DNA from: Pseudomonadota bacterium
Lineage (GTDB): Bacteria > Pseudomonadota > Gammaproteobacteria > Pseudomonadales > Moraxellaceae
Assembly (NCBI GenBank): GCA_021851865.1
Contig: JAJZBU010000003.1
Location: forward strand, 43,505-107,504
Direction of reading: 5' to 3'
DNA length: 64,000 nucleotides
In this document: positions 37,317 through 46,321 of the stretch, piece after piece
Layout of the letters: each line of letters opens with the position of its first letter
How positions within the stretch are numbered: position 1 is the stretch's first letter
Notes under the pieces: model-generated
Told to the model about the DNA's origin: nothing
The model's input: the letters and a program-made list of their open reading frames with translations, nothing else
The model's database searches: none
Program-made: the position numbers and the translations under genes

Positions 37317-38900
37317 ATGACATGGAGTAACAGGGCGCGCGGCGCCGCCTACGGACTCGGACTCGCCACCTTGGCGGCTTTGCTCGTCGCCTGCAACGGC
37401 AGCGATCTTGCCGCCACCAGCGGCAGCTCTCATACCCTGCTCGATGCTCTCGCGCCGGAAGTGGCGAACGTCGACGCCGCCAGCTTGTCCAGCATGGAAC
37501 TGGCCATGCCGCAGAGCGCCGCCTTAGCGCCCTTGACCGCCATGCCGACTTGCGGCGTGCGGGTGGAGAAACTGCTCTATGCGACGATCGCCGCCGACGG
37601 CTCGGCCGCGACCGCCAGCGGCGCTCTCTTTCTGCCGAGCGGCAGCGCCGCCATCTGCCAGGGCGGCCGCCCCATCCTGCTCTATGCCCACGGCACCAGC
37701 AGCGATCGCGCTTACGACCTCAGCGCCCTGACCAATACACAGCAGAGCGCGCACGCCGAGGCGATGCTGCTGGCGGCGCTGTTCGTCAGTCGCGGTTACA
37801 TCGTCGTCGCGCCCAACTACGTTGGCTATGACAGCTCGGACCAGAGCGTTCATCCCTACTTGGTGGCGCGGCAACAGTCACAGGAGATGCTCGACGTCCT
37901 GACCGCCGCACGCGAGGACCTGATGCGCCTGCACAATGCCGGCGTGTACGATCGCGGCCAGCTTTTCGTCACCGGCTATTCAGAAGGCGGCTATGTCGCC
38001 ATGGCCACCTTGCACGCTCTCGATGCGCGCGGCACCCCCGCCACCGCCGCCGCGCCGATGTCCGGGCCCTACGCCCTGGGGGCGTTCAGCGACGCCATGT
38101 TCCTCGGTCAGGTGACCCTCGGCGCCACCGTCTACACACCCTTGATCACCGCCGCCTATGAGTCGATGACGCACGGCGCCATCGATACGACGGCGATCTT
38201 CACCCCGACCTACGCCACTGGCATCGCCAGCCTCCTGCCCTCAAACGCCTCGCTGTCGAGTCTTTTCGCCAGCGGCCGTCTGCCGATGAGCGCCCTTTTT
38301 CAGGCCAGCCCCACCGGTTTCGCCAACCTCGACACCCTGTCGCCACCGAGCCCCCTCTTCGCTTTCGGCTTCGCCAACCAGGACTACCTGATCCGCAGCG
38401 ACTTCCGCTCCGCCTACGTCAGCGACGCGCTGGCGCACCCGGATGGCGCGGTACCCGTCCTCAGCGCCGCGCCCTATCCGGCGCCGGCACCGACGAATCT
38501 CCTGCGCCAAGCCTTCAAGGCCAATGACCTGCGCACCTATGTGCCGCGCTCACCGCTGCTGCTGTGCGGCGGCCACGCCGACCCGGAAGTGCCGTTTGCG
38601 GTCAACGCCGTGCCCATGGCGAGCGTCCTCAATCTGGCCGGCTCGGCACCGGCGCACGCCCTGCTCGACATCGACGCCGGCAGCGGCGGCAGCGGCCTGC
38701 AGGGGCAGGGCTTCACGCCGACACAGTGGTCACAACTCCTGGCGCTGGCACAGGCGCCGATGCAAGCCTACACGCAGGCGCAGGCGGCGCTGGCCGCCAG
38801 TCAGGGCGCCCTGGCAGCGATCGAGGCCTACCATAGCCAGGCGGCGCCTTACTGCGCCCTGGTGGCGCGCGGATTTTTTGACCTTTATGGCGGCAGCTAA
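37317..38900 (+). CDS. Secreted alpha/beta-hydrolase lipoprotein
   Basis: A 527-residue protein with a lipoprotein signal (LVAC, lipid-modified Cys26). The hydrolase core has YAHGTSSDRAYDL for the oxyanion region, VAPNYVGYDSSD, the nucleophile elbow GYSEGG with Ser222, and LLCGGHADPEVPF for the acid residue. It resembles secretory lipases/prolyl-peptidase-like esterases of about 400-450 residues; the extra length is mostly at the N-terminus. GGGAG six bases upstream supports ATG 37317 over ATG 37311. It is probably anchored in the outer membrane and acts on an ester or peptide; the substrate is unknown. It is followed by an RND operon 73 bases on. Confidence 0.82.
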   Translation: MTWSNRARGAAYGLGLATLAALLVACNGSDLAATSGSSHTLLDALAPEVANVDAASLSSMELAMPQSAALAPLTAMPTCGVRVEKLLYATIAADGSAATASGALFLPSGSAAICQGGRPILLYAHGTSSDRAYDLSALTNTQQSAHAEAMLLAALFVSRGYIVVAPNYVGYDSSDQSVHPYLVARQQSQEMLDVLTAAREDLMRLHNAGVYDRGQLFVTGYSEGGYVAMATLHALDARGTPATAAAPMSGPYALGAFSDAMFLGQVTLGATVYTPLITAAYESMTHGAIDTTAIFTPTYATGIASLLPSNASLSSLFASGRLPMSALFQASPTGFANLDTLSPPSPLFAFGFANQDYLIRSDFRSAYVSDALAHPDGAVPVLSAAPYPAPAPTNLLRQAFKANDLRTYVPRSPLLLCGGHADPEVPFAVNAVPMASVLNLAGSAPAHALLDIDAGSGGSGLQGQGFTPTQWSQLLALAQAPMQAYTQAQAALAASQGALAAIEAYHSQAAPYCALVARGFFDLYGGS

Positions 38901-38973
38901 GTCTCTTCTAAGTGTGGCTCGCTAGACTGGCCGCTGCCTTTGTCTGACCTCTGACCTGTTGAGAGCCGACCGC

Positions 38974-40296
38974 ATGCGTTCAGGCGCTGGACTGATAGTC
39001 GCTTCCCTCCTCGTACTGAGCGCCTGTCAGACTTATCATCGCGAACCTCTGGCGACGAGACCGCTCTACGCCCGTCTGCAGGTGCAGGCGAGCAGTCTGG
39101 CTGGACAACATCTGCCGGCGCACCGCATCGTCGCCGGCCAGGCCCTCGACCTGAGCACCCTCGAGCTGCTGGCGGTGTGCAACAACCCACAACTGCGTCA
39201 GGAAGCGGCGGCGCACGATCTCGCCGTGGCGCAGTCGATCAGCGCCGGCTATCTGCCCGACCCGGTCTACGGCTACAACCACGATCATCCGCAAAGTGGC
39301 CCCGACAGCCTCAATGCGCACGTGCAGAGCCTCGACATCGATCTCGCCAGCCTTCTCGGCCATGGCTTGGCGCGACGCGCCAGCGTCGCCGAGCAGCGCC
39401 AGGTCGATCTGGCCCTGCTCTGGCAGGAGTGGCTGCTCATCGCGCAAGTGCGCCAGCAGGTCTATGGCCTACGTCAGGACGAGCGCATCGCCGCTCTGCA
39501 GGAACAGCGCTATCACCTGCTCGCCGCTCTCGCCGCACAGGAGCAGGGCGCCCTGCAGCACCAGCTCTTGGCACGCACACGCTGGCAGCAGGACGCGGCG
39601 GCGGCGACGGCGACGCAGCAGGACTGGCTGACGGCGCAGCAGCAAGTGCGTCAGGATCGCCAGGAACTGCTGTCGGCGCTCGGTCTGCCGCCGGCGACCT
39701 CTCTGCCGCTGGCGCCGCTGCCGGTGCCGAATCTGCCGGCACACACCCCGGATCTACGCCGCCGCCCCGATCTGCTCGCCTTGCATGCCGCCTGGGAGAG
39801 CGAGGATCTCGGCTATCGCCAGGCCCTGTTGCGGCAATTCCCGGTGCTCGACATCGGCGTCGACCAGACCACCGACAACACCGGCACCAGCAGTCTCGGC
39901 TTTGGCTTGCGCCTGCCCTTGCCGGTGTTCAACGGCAATCGCCCGGCGATCACCGTCGCCCAAGCCAGCCGTCGCCAGATCGCCGCGCTCTATCAACAAC
40001 GTTTGACGCAGGGCTATGTCCAGGTCGAAAATCTGCGCCAGCGCATCACCGGCGCACAAGCGCAGGAGCGGCTGGCACAGACCCATCTGCACCATCTCGT
40101 CGCCGGCCTGCAGCAGGGACAGCGTCTGCTCGCACAACATCGACTCGCCCTCGCCACCTACACCGGCATGGCCGTCCTGGTGACCGAACAGCGCATCGAC
40201 CGCGAGCAGCGCCGCTACCGGCGCGAACAACAAGAACTGAGCCTGATGACCCTGCTGGGCGTCGTGCCGAACTGGGAGCACCCTGATCATGACTAA
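38974..40296 (+). CDS. Outer membrane factor lipoprotein of RND efflux system 2
   Basis: A 440-residue outer-membrane channel of the TolC/OprM type with a lipoprotein signal (LSAC, Cys18). The body has two repeats of long helices, for example LELLAVCNNPQLRQEAAAHDLAVAQ and PDLRRRPDLLALHAAWESEDLGYRQALL, and strand-like segments LDIGVDQTTDN and LGFGLRLPLPVF. It overlaps the adaptor gene by eight bases. Its sequence differs from the cusC-like protein at 9278, so the two pumps have separate channels. Confidence 0.83.
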   Translation: MRSGAGLIVASLLVLSACQTYHREPLATRPLYARLQVQASSLAGQHLPAHRIVAGQALDLSTLELLAVCNNPQLRQEAAAHDLAVAQSISAGYLPDPVYGYNHDHPQSGPDSLNAHVQSLDIDLASLLGHGLARRASVAEQRQVDLALLWQEWLLIAQVRQQVYGLRQDERIAALQEQRYHLLAALAAQEQGALQHQLLARTRWQQDAAAATATQQDWLTAQQQVRQDRQELLSALGLPPATSLPLAPLPVPNLPAHTPDLRRRPDLLALHAAWESEDLGYRQALLRQFPVLDIGVDQTTDNTGTSSLGFGLRLPLPVFNGNRPAITVAQASRRQIAALYQQRLTQGYVQVENLRQRITGAQAQERLAQTHLHHLVAGLQQGQRLLAQHRLALATYTGMAVLVTEQRIDREQRRYRREQQELSLMTLLGVVPNWEHPDHD

Positions 40297-41305
40297 TCGC
40301 TTGTCCGTGCTCGCTCTTTGCCTCTGTCTTGGCGCCGCGGCCGATCCGGCGCCGATCGCCGACGTGCAGACGCAGGTGCTCGGTCGCCATACGATGAACT
40401 CGGTTCTCGAATGCTTCGGCAGCATCATCGTCACGCCGGCTGCCGTCGACCACCTCAGCGTCCTCTTCGCCGCCCACGTCGATGGCCTCGCCGTGCAGAA
40501 AGGACAGCACGTCGTCAAAGGTCAGAGCCTGATCAGCCTGAGCCCCGATCCGGGGGTGGTGCAAACCTATGTGCAGGCGAAAAATCAGCTCGTCCTGGCG
40601 CGCCAGAATCTCGTTCAGCAAGAGCAGCTGCTCGCCGCCCAGCTGGCGACACAGACGAGCGTCGACGCCGCCAGCAAGGCGGTCAAGGACGCCGAACTGG
40701 CACTGCAGACCCTGCACGATGAAGGCGCCGACCAGAGCAGTCTCAGTCTGAGCGCACCGTTCAGCGGCAACATCGAACAGATCCCGGTGGCCGTCGGTGA
40801 TCACGTCGCGGCGGCGGCGACCTTGTTGTCGATCGCCATGGACGAGCGTCTGCAGGCACAGCTGCAGGTCGATCCCCAGGATGCACAGCGCCTGCGCCCG
40901 GGCATGAGCGTTCATCTCGGCGACGTCTTCTCGGCGCACGACCAGGAAAGCGGCAGCATCGACAATATCGCCCGCCAGGTCGACGCCAGCACGCACAAGC
41001 TCAGCGTCAGCGTGCGCCTCAACAACACCCATTTCCTCGCCGGTACACCGGTGCGCGCGCACGTCATCCTGAGCAGCGACAACCTGCTCGCCGTGCCCCG
41101 CGCCGCCATCCTCAACGACACCCAAGGTAGCTTCATCTACATCGTCGACCAGCTGCACGCCCATCGTATCGCCGTGCAGACCGGCCGCGAGAGTCATGGC
41201 TGGATCGGCGTCAGCGGTCCCCTCACCCCGGGCATGCATGTGGTGATCCTGGGCAATTATGAATTGCAGGAAGGCATGGCCACGCGCGAGACCCTGTTGC
41301 CATGA
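40289..41305 (+). CDS. Periplasmic adaptor subunit of RND efflux system 2
   Basis: A 338-residue HlyD-type membrane-fusion protein. It has a short hydrophobic N-terminus (about 1-18), a lipoyl half-motif VDGLAVQKGQHVVKGQSLISL, an alpha-hairpin of Gln/Ala-rich helices (about 95-150), and LSAPFSGNIEQIPVAVGDHVAAAATL completing the lipoyl domain. A beta-barrel domain with LAGTPVRAHVILSSDNLLAVPRAAIL follows. It overlaps both neighbours by a few bases, so the three pump genes form one translationally coupled unit. No metal-binding domain of the CusB type is present. Confidence 0.85.
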   Translation: MTNRLSVLALCLCLGAAADPAPIADVQTQVLGRHTMNSVLECFGSIIVTPAAVDHLSVLFAAHVDGLAVQKGQHVVKGQSLISLSPDPGVVQTYVQAKNQLVLARQNLVQQEQLLAAQLATQTSVDAASKAVKDAELALQTLHDEGADQSSLSLSAPFSGNIEQIPVAVGDHVAAAATLLSIAMDERLQAQLQVDPQDAQRLRPGMSVHLGDVFSAHDQESGSIDNIARQVDASTHKLSVSVRLNNTHFLAGTPVRAHVILSSDNLLAVPRAAILNDTQGSFIYIVDQLHAHRIAVQTGRESHGWIGVSGPLTPGMHVVILGNYELQEGMATRETLLP

Positions 41306-44300
41306 CCACCGCTTGGATGGGCTGGCTACCACGACACCGACGCTCCCTGCTGTTCTGCCTGCTACTGCTCATCGCCGGCGGCATCGCCAGTTATTTCGCC
41401 CTGCCCGTCTCACTCTTTCCCGACGTCGCCTTTCCGCGCATCGCCGTCAGCCTCGACGCCGGTGACCGCCCGGCCGAGCTCATGCTGCAGCAAGTCACAC
41501 AACCGGTCGAGGAGGCGCTGCGACAGCTGCCCGGCATCCGCTCGATCCGTTCGACCACCAGCCGTGGCAGCGCCGAGATCGCCATCGACTTCGCCTGGGG
41601 CCGCGATATGAGCGTCGCCCTCCTGCAGGTCGACACCACCCTCGATCGCATGTTGCCGGGACTGCCGAGCGGCACCCGTATCGACAGCCATCGCATGGAC
41701 CCGACGCGCTTTCCGGTCCTCGCCTTCAGCCTGCGTTCATCCACCATCGACGCCAGCAGCCTGCGCGACCTCGCCCTCTACCAACTGCGCCCCCTGCTCG
41801 TCGGTATCGCCGGTGTCGCCCGCGTCAGCGTCCAGGGCGGCGCCACGACCGAGTATCAGGTGGATCTCGACCCCGCCCGCCTGCAGGCTCTCGGTCTGCG
41901 TCCCGAGCAGATCGTGCAGCAGCTGCGAGCGCAGAACACCTATCAGGCGGTCGGCCGCTTCGAGGATCACTACAAGCTCTATCTGACGGTCATCGACCAG
42001 CGCGCGCGCGACCTCGCCGCCTTGCGTCATCTGATCGTCGCCAGCCTCGCCGGTCAACCGGTGCGTCTCGCCGACATCGCCAGCGTCACGATCGGACCGG
42101 CGCCACAGTGGCAGCGGGTCAGCGCTGACGGCCAGGACGCGGTGCTGTTGCAGGTTTTTCAGCAACCCAACGCCAACAGCGTGCGCATGGTGCACGACGT
42201 CGACGCCGCTCTCGCCGCCTATCGTCGGCAGTTGCCCGCCGGCGTCATCCTGGCGCGCTGGTATGACCAGAGCGAGCTGGTGCTCGGCGCCGCCAACAGC
42301 GTGCGTGACGCCATGCTGCTCGGCACCTTGCTGGCGGCCCTGGTGCTGCTCTTCTTCCTGCGCAACCTCAAGGTCACCCTGATCGCCGTGCTGGTGGTGC
42401 CAGCGACCCTGGCGACGACCTTGCTGCTCATGCACGCTCTCGGCATGAGCCTCAACATCATGACCTTAGGCGGCATGGCTGCCGCCGTCGGACTGATCAT
42501 CGATGACGCCATCGTCATGGTCGAGCACGTCCTGCGCCGCCTGCGCGACGTGCGTGGCACGGTGCCACAGCGGGTGCTCGCCGCCGCCACCGAGCTGCTG
42601 CCGCCGCTGCTCGGGTCGAGCGCCGCCACCTTGGTCATCTTCCTGCCGCTGGCCTTTCTCTCCGGCGTCACCGGTGCCTTCTTCAAGGCGCTGGCGACGA
42701 CCATGAGCATGGCCCTGGTGGTGTCGTTCTTCATCAGCTGGCTGGTCATCCCTCTGCTCGCCGAGCGCTTCCTCAAGGCCAGCGATGAAGCGCCGCCAGC
42801 GCGCTGGCTGCTGCGCCTGCAGGACGTCTATGGCCGCCTGCTCGCCTTTCTTCTGCGTCGCCCGATCTATCTCCTCGTCCTGCTCCTGCCTTTGTGTCTC
42901 GGCGGCGTGGCGGCGTATCGGCAGATCGGCTCGGGCTTCATGCCGGTGATGGACGAGGGCGGCTTCACCCTCGACTATCGTTCCCCACCGGGCACTTCGC
43001 TCAGCGAGACCGATCGTCTGGTCCGCCAGATGGAGGCGCTCATCCGCGCCAACCCCAACGTCGCCAGTTACTCGCGCCGCACCGGTGCCCAGCTCGGCGG
43101 CTGGCTGACCGAGGCGAACGAAGGCGACATCTTCATCCGCCTCAAGGACGGGCGGCGCGCCCCGGTCGAGGCCGTCATGGACGCTCTGCGCACCCAGATC
43201 GCCACCCATATTCCCGGCCTCGACGTCGAAATGGCGCAGCTGATGGAGGATCTCATCGGCGATCTCACCGCCGTCCCGCAGCCGGTCGAGGTGCGCATCT
43301 TCGCCTCCGATCCACAGCTCCTGCAGGCGCAGGCGGTGCGCGTCGCACACGCCCTCGCCGCCGTTCCCGGTCTCGTCGATCTGCGCGATGGCATCACGCC
43401 CGCCGGCGACTCGATGCGCCTGCTCATCGACCCGCAACAGGCCAGCCTCTATGGCCTGAGTTCCCAGGACGTCAGCGATCAGGTCGCTCTCGCCCTGCAC
43501 GGCGTCAGTGCCGGCCATATGCCGAACCGCTACCGCCCCTGGAACATCCGTGTCTGGCAGCACGGACCACACCGTATGAACGAAGACTCGCTGGCGGAAC
43601 TGCTCATCCACACCGCCCAGGGTCAGCTCATCCCCCTGCGTCTCGTCGCCCGCCTGCAGGCGATGCACGGCGAGCCGCAGATCGATCGCGACAATCTGGC
43701 GCGCATGCTGGCGGTAACCGCGCGCATCAGTGGCCGCGATCTCGGTTCGAGCGTCGCCGATGTGCAAAAAATCCTGCACACCCTGCCCTGGCCACGCGGC
43801 TGCTACTATCGTCTCGGCGGCCTCTACGCCGAACAGCAGCAGGCCTTCACCGGCCTGCTCATCGTCTTGCTGGCGGCCATCGCCCTGGTCTTTCTTCTCC
43901 TTCTCTTTCTCTACGAGAGCTTGCGCAGCGCCCTCGCCCTGCTCAGTCTGCCGCTGTTCTCCCTCGCCGCCGTCTTCATCGGCCTGCGTCTTAGCGGCGC
44001 CGAACTCGACATCGCCTCGATGATGGGCATGACCATGGTGGTCGGCATCGTCACCGAGGTCGGCATCTTCTATTTCAGCGAGCTGGCGCAGTGGCCGCTC
44101 GACTTGCCCCTGTCGGAGCGACTCATCCAGGCCGGTCGTCACCGCCTCCTGCCCATCACCATGACCACGCTCGCCGCCATTCTCACCCTCATGCCCCTGG
44201 CCCTCGCCTGGGGTCAGGGCGCCGCCATGCAGCAGGCGCTGGCCATCGCCATCATCAGTGGCCTGTGCATACAATTGCCTTTGGTCCTGCTGGTGATGCC

Positions 44301-44337
44301 GGTGCTGTACGCACGCTTGCAGTCTTTACGGAGGTGA
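41302..44337 (+). CDS. RND efflux permease of system 2, substrate unknown
   Basis: A 1011-residue RND pump with 12 helices and two large periplasmic loops. The central motif GLIIDDAIVMVEHVLRRL near residue 397 has the two consecutive acidic residues of drug-type pumps, unlike the [13 protein letters not shown] of the CusA-type pump at 11817. The Met residues that bind copper in CusA are not visible. It is therefore likely to move organic compounds or other cations; the substrate is not known. The last gene of the pump operon, it is followed by a response regulator whose GTG start overlaps by two bases after a TGA-TG. Confidence 0.88.
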   Translation: MTTAWMGWLPRHRRSLLFCLLLLIAGGIASYFALPVSLFPDVAFPRIAVSLDAGDRPAELMLQQVTQPVEEALRQLPGIRSIRSTTSRGSAEIAIDFAWGRDMSVALLQVDTTLDRMLPGLPSGTRIDSHRMDPTRFPVLAFSLRSSTIDASSLRDLALYQLRPLLVGIAGVARVSVQGGATTEYQVDLDPARLQALGLRPEQIVQQLRAQNTYQAVGRFEDHYKLYLTVIDQRARDLAALRHLIVASLAGQPVRLADIASVTIGPAPQWQRVSADGQDAVLLQVFQQPNANSVRMVHDVDAALAAYRRQLPAGVILARWYDQSELVLGAANSVRDAMLLGTLLAALVLLFFLRNLKVTLIAVLVVPATLATTLLLMHALGMSLNIMTLGGMAAAVGLIIDDAIVMVEHVLRRLRDVRGTVPQRVLAAATELLPPLLGSSAATLVIFLPLAFLSGVTGAFFKALATTMSMALVVSFFISWLVIPLLAERFLKASDEAPPARWLLRLQDVYGRLLAFLLRRPIYLLVLLLPLCLGGVAAYRQIGSGFMPVMDEGGFTLDYRSPPGTSLSETDRLVRQMEALIRANPNVASYSRRTGAQLGGWLTEANEGDIFIRLKDGRRAPVEAVMDALRTQIATHIPGLDVEMAQLMEDLIGDLTAVPQPVEVRIFASDPQLLQAQAVRVAHALAAVPGLVDLRDGITPAGDSMRLLIDPQQASLYGLSSQDVSDQVALALHGVSAGHMPNRYRPWNIRVWQHGPHRMNEDSLAELLIHTAQGQLIPLRLVARLQAMHGEPQIDRDNLARMLAVTARISGRDLGSSVADVQKILHTLPWPRGCYYRLGGLYAEQQQAFTGLLIVLLAAIALVFLLLLFLYESLRSALALLSLPLFSLAAVFIGLRLSGAELDIASMMGMTMVVGIVTEVGIFYFSELAQWPLDLPLSERLIQAGRHRLLPITMTTLAAILTLMPLALAWGQGAAMQQALAIAIISGLCIQLPLVLLVMPVLYARLQSLRR

Positions 44338-44338
44338 T

Positions 44339-44995
44339 GTGGCGATTCTTCTGGTCGAAGATGATGTGATGTTGGCGCGCGCCCTGAGCGAGAGCCTCAC
44401 CGATGCCGGCTATGTCGTCGATCAGGTCAGCCATTGCCGTGCCGCCTTGCAGCACCTGCAGGCCCAGGTCTATGAGGCCATGCTGCTCGATCTCGGTCTG
44501 CCTGACGGCGATGGCTGTCACCTGCTGCAGCAATTGCGTGAGCGCGGCCAACCGCTGCCGGTTCTGGCGATTTCGGCGCGCGGTGCCATCGATACCCGCG
44601 TCGCCGTCCTCGACAGCGGCGCCGACGACTACCTGGCCAAGCCTTTTTCGGCACAGGAGCTGATTCTGCGCCTGCAGTCGGTGCTGCGCCGTTCACAAAG
44701 CGCCAGCGAACGTTCGCTGGTCGTCGGCAAGATGCGCCTGCATCTGCAGCATGGTCTGCTCGAACAGGAAGGACAGCGCCTGCGCCTGACGCCGCGCGAA
44801 GCCGAGATTCTCGCCCTGCTCATGGAAAAACCTGGACAGATCATCACCCGTCAGGAGATCCGTCAGCGCCTCTATGGCGAGACCACGGTCGACAGCAACG
44901 TCATCGATGTGCTCATGCATGGCCTGCGCCGCAAACTCAGCAACGGCACCTTGACGACGGTGCGCGGCGTCGGTTGGTCCCTGCCATGTCCGTGA
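44339..44995 (+). CDS. OmpR-family response regulator
   Basis: A 218-residue two-domain regulator. The receiver domain has acidic residues VEDDV at 6-10, phosphoacceptor Asp51 in LLDLGLPDGDG, and Lys in LAKPFS. The DNA-binding domain is a winged helix with LRLTPREAEILALLMEKPGQIITRQEI and RGVGWSL. The family resembles QseB/BasR. The GTG start is preceded by GAGG at 44331 and lies one base after the RND permease stop, and its stop overlaps the sensor start. It probably controls the RND operon upstream, the cstA gene downstream, or both. Confidence 0.9.
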   Translation: MAILLVEDDVMLARALSESLTDAGYVVDQVSHCRAALQHLQAQVYEAMLLDLGLPDGDGCHLLQQLRERGQPLPVLAISARGAIDTRVAVLDSGADDYLAKPFSAQELILRLQSVLRRSQSASERSLVVGKMRLHLQHGLLEQEGQRLRLTPREAEILALLMEKPGQIITRQEIRQRLYGETTVDSNVIDVLMHGLRRKLSNGTLTTVRGVGWSLPCP

Positions 44996-46293
44996 TGGAT
45001 TCCCTGCGCGGACGGCTCAGCGTCTGGCTGGGTGCGCTGATCCTCGGCGTCGGCACGATCACCGTCGCCCTGTCGTTCTGGGTCATCCACGTACAGGCCG
45101 AGACCGCTCAGGATGACGCCCTGCAGCTCATCGCCGATCTCCTCGACAAAGATGATTTTCATGCGCACACGCCGACCCTCCTGGTCAGCCGCCAGCGCCT
45201 GGCCAACGTCATCGCCTGCCGTCTGCCGCGCGCCTGTCTGTTGCACCTTCCCGCCGGCTTTCCCGACGGTTTTCATACCCTGCGCCTGCCGCAGGCGAGC
45301 TGGCGCGTCTATCTCAGTCACCGCGATCATACCCGGCTCCTGGTGGCGCAACAGACGGCGCTGCGCGATGAGCTGACGCTGAGCGCCGGTCTTGGCACCC
45401 TCCTGCCCCTGGCCCTGCTCATCCCGGCGCTGGCGGTGATGGCGGCGGTGGTGGTCCGCCGGCAACTGCGGCCGCTGCAGACCCTGGGCGAGAGCATGCT
45501 CAGTGCACGGGAGGTGCCGGAGCGCCTGCCCGACATCGACGCTCCGCTCGAACTGCAGCCTTTTCTTGCCTCGATGAGCGAGCTGCTCCTGCGCGAGCAC
45601 GCCTGGAAACTGGCGCAGGAACGTTTCATCGCCATGGCGGCGCATGAGATGCGCACACCGCTGGCGGCGCTCGCCCTGCAGACCGACAACCTCGGCAACG
45701 CCCGCGATGAAGGCCAGTTCGACGCCCGTCTGCAGAGCCTGCGTGCCGGCCTGCGCCGCGCCCAGCACGGCGCCGAGCAGCTGCTGGCCTTGTCGCGCCA
45801 GCAGACCGCTGATCTGCACCCACAGAACCTGTCGGTTCCGGAACTCGTGCATGAGATCCTGCAGGGCCTGTTGCCGGTGGCGGAGGCACACGCCATCGCC
45901 CTGGCCCTGGAAAGCGAGTTCGACGTCTGCGTCCTGCGCACCGATCGCCTGTCCCTGCAGATGCTGTTGCGCAATCTCCTCGACAACGCCATCCGCTACA
46001 GTCCGCGCGACAGCGAAGTGGTGCTCAGCCTCGCCATAAAGGAGGGTTTTCTCTGCTTCACCGTCCTCGACCGCGGCCCCGGCATCGCTGACGCCTATCG
46101 CGAGCAGATCTTCTCGCCTTTTTTTCGCGTCCCCGGCAGCCCCGGTCCCGGCACCGGCCTCGGTCTGTGCATCGTCGCCGACGCCGCGCGCCGCCTCGGC
46201 GGCCAGATCGAATTGCAGCCGCGCCAGCCCGGTCCCGGCCTCGCCTTCATCTATCGCCACCCTCTGCCCGAGAAGAACCCTTCCAAGCTATGA
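44986..46293 (+). CDS. Sensor histidine kinase partner of the OmpR-type regulator
   Basis: A 435-residue membrane kinase. Helix 1 is at about 12-35 and helix 2 at about 135-158, with a small periplasmic domain between. HAMP-like linker RRQLRPLQTLGESML follows, then the phosphoacceptor His220 in FIAMAAHEMRTPLAAL, and the ATP-binding domain with NLLDNAIRY (N box) and DRGPGIA (G1) ... GLGLCIV (G2). It resembles QseC/BasS. The start is one of two: ATG 44986, or ATG 44995 which overlaps the regulator stop (TGATG). It ends 28 bases before cstA. Confidence 0.88.
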   Translation: MSVMDSLRGRLSVWLGALILGVGTITVALSFWVIHVQAETAQDDALQLIADLLDKDDFHAHTPTLLVSRQRLANVIACRLPRACLLHLPAGFPDGFHTLRLPQASWRVYLSHRDHTRLLVAQQTALRDELTLSAGLGTLLPLALLIPALAVMAAVVVRRQLRPLQTLGESMLSAREVPERLPDIDAPLELQPFLASMSELLLREHAWKLAQERFIAMAAHEMRTPLAALALQTDNLGNARDEGQFDARLQSLRAGLRRAQHGAEQLLALSRQQTADLHPQNLSVPELVHEILQGLLPVAEAHAIALALESEFDVCVLRTDRLSLQMLLRNLLDNAIRYSPRDSEVVLSLAIKEGFLCFTVLDRGPGIADAYREQIFSPFFRVPGSPGPGTGLGLCIVADAARRLGGQIELQPRQPGPGLAFIYRHPLPEKNPSKL

Positions 46294-46321
46294 TGGCCAC
46301 TCTGCCATGGAGGCCACCGCG

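Noticed and set aside
42466..44274. A 602-residue minus-strand open frame
   Set aside because: It is antisense to the second RND permease and is low complexity.
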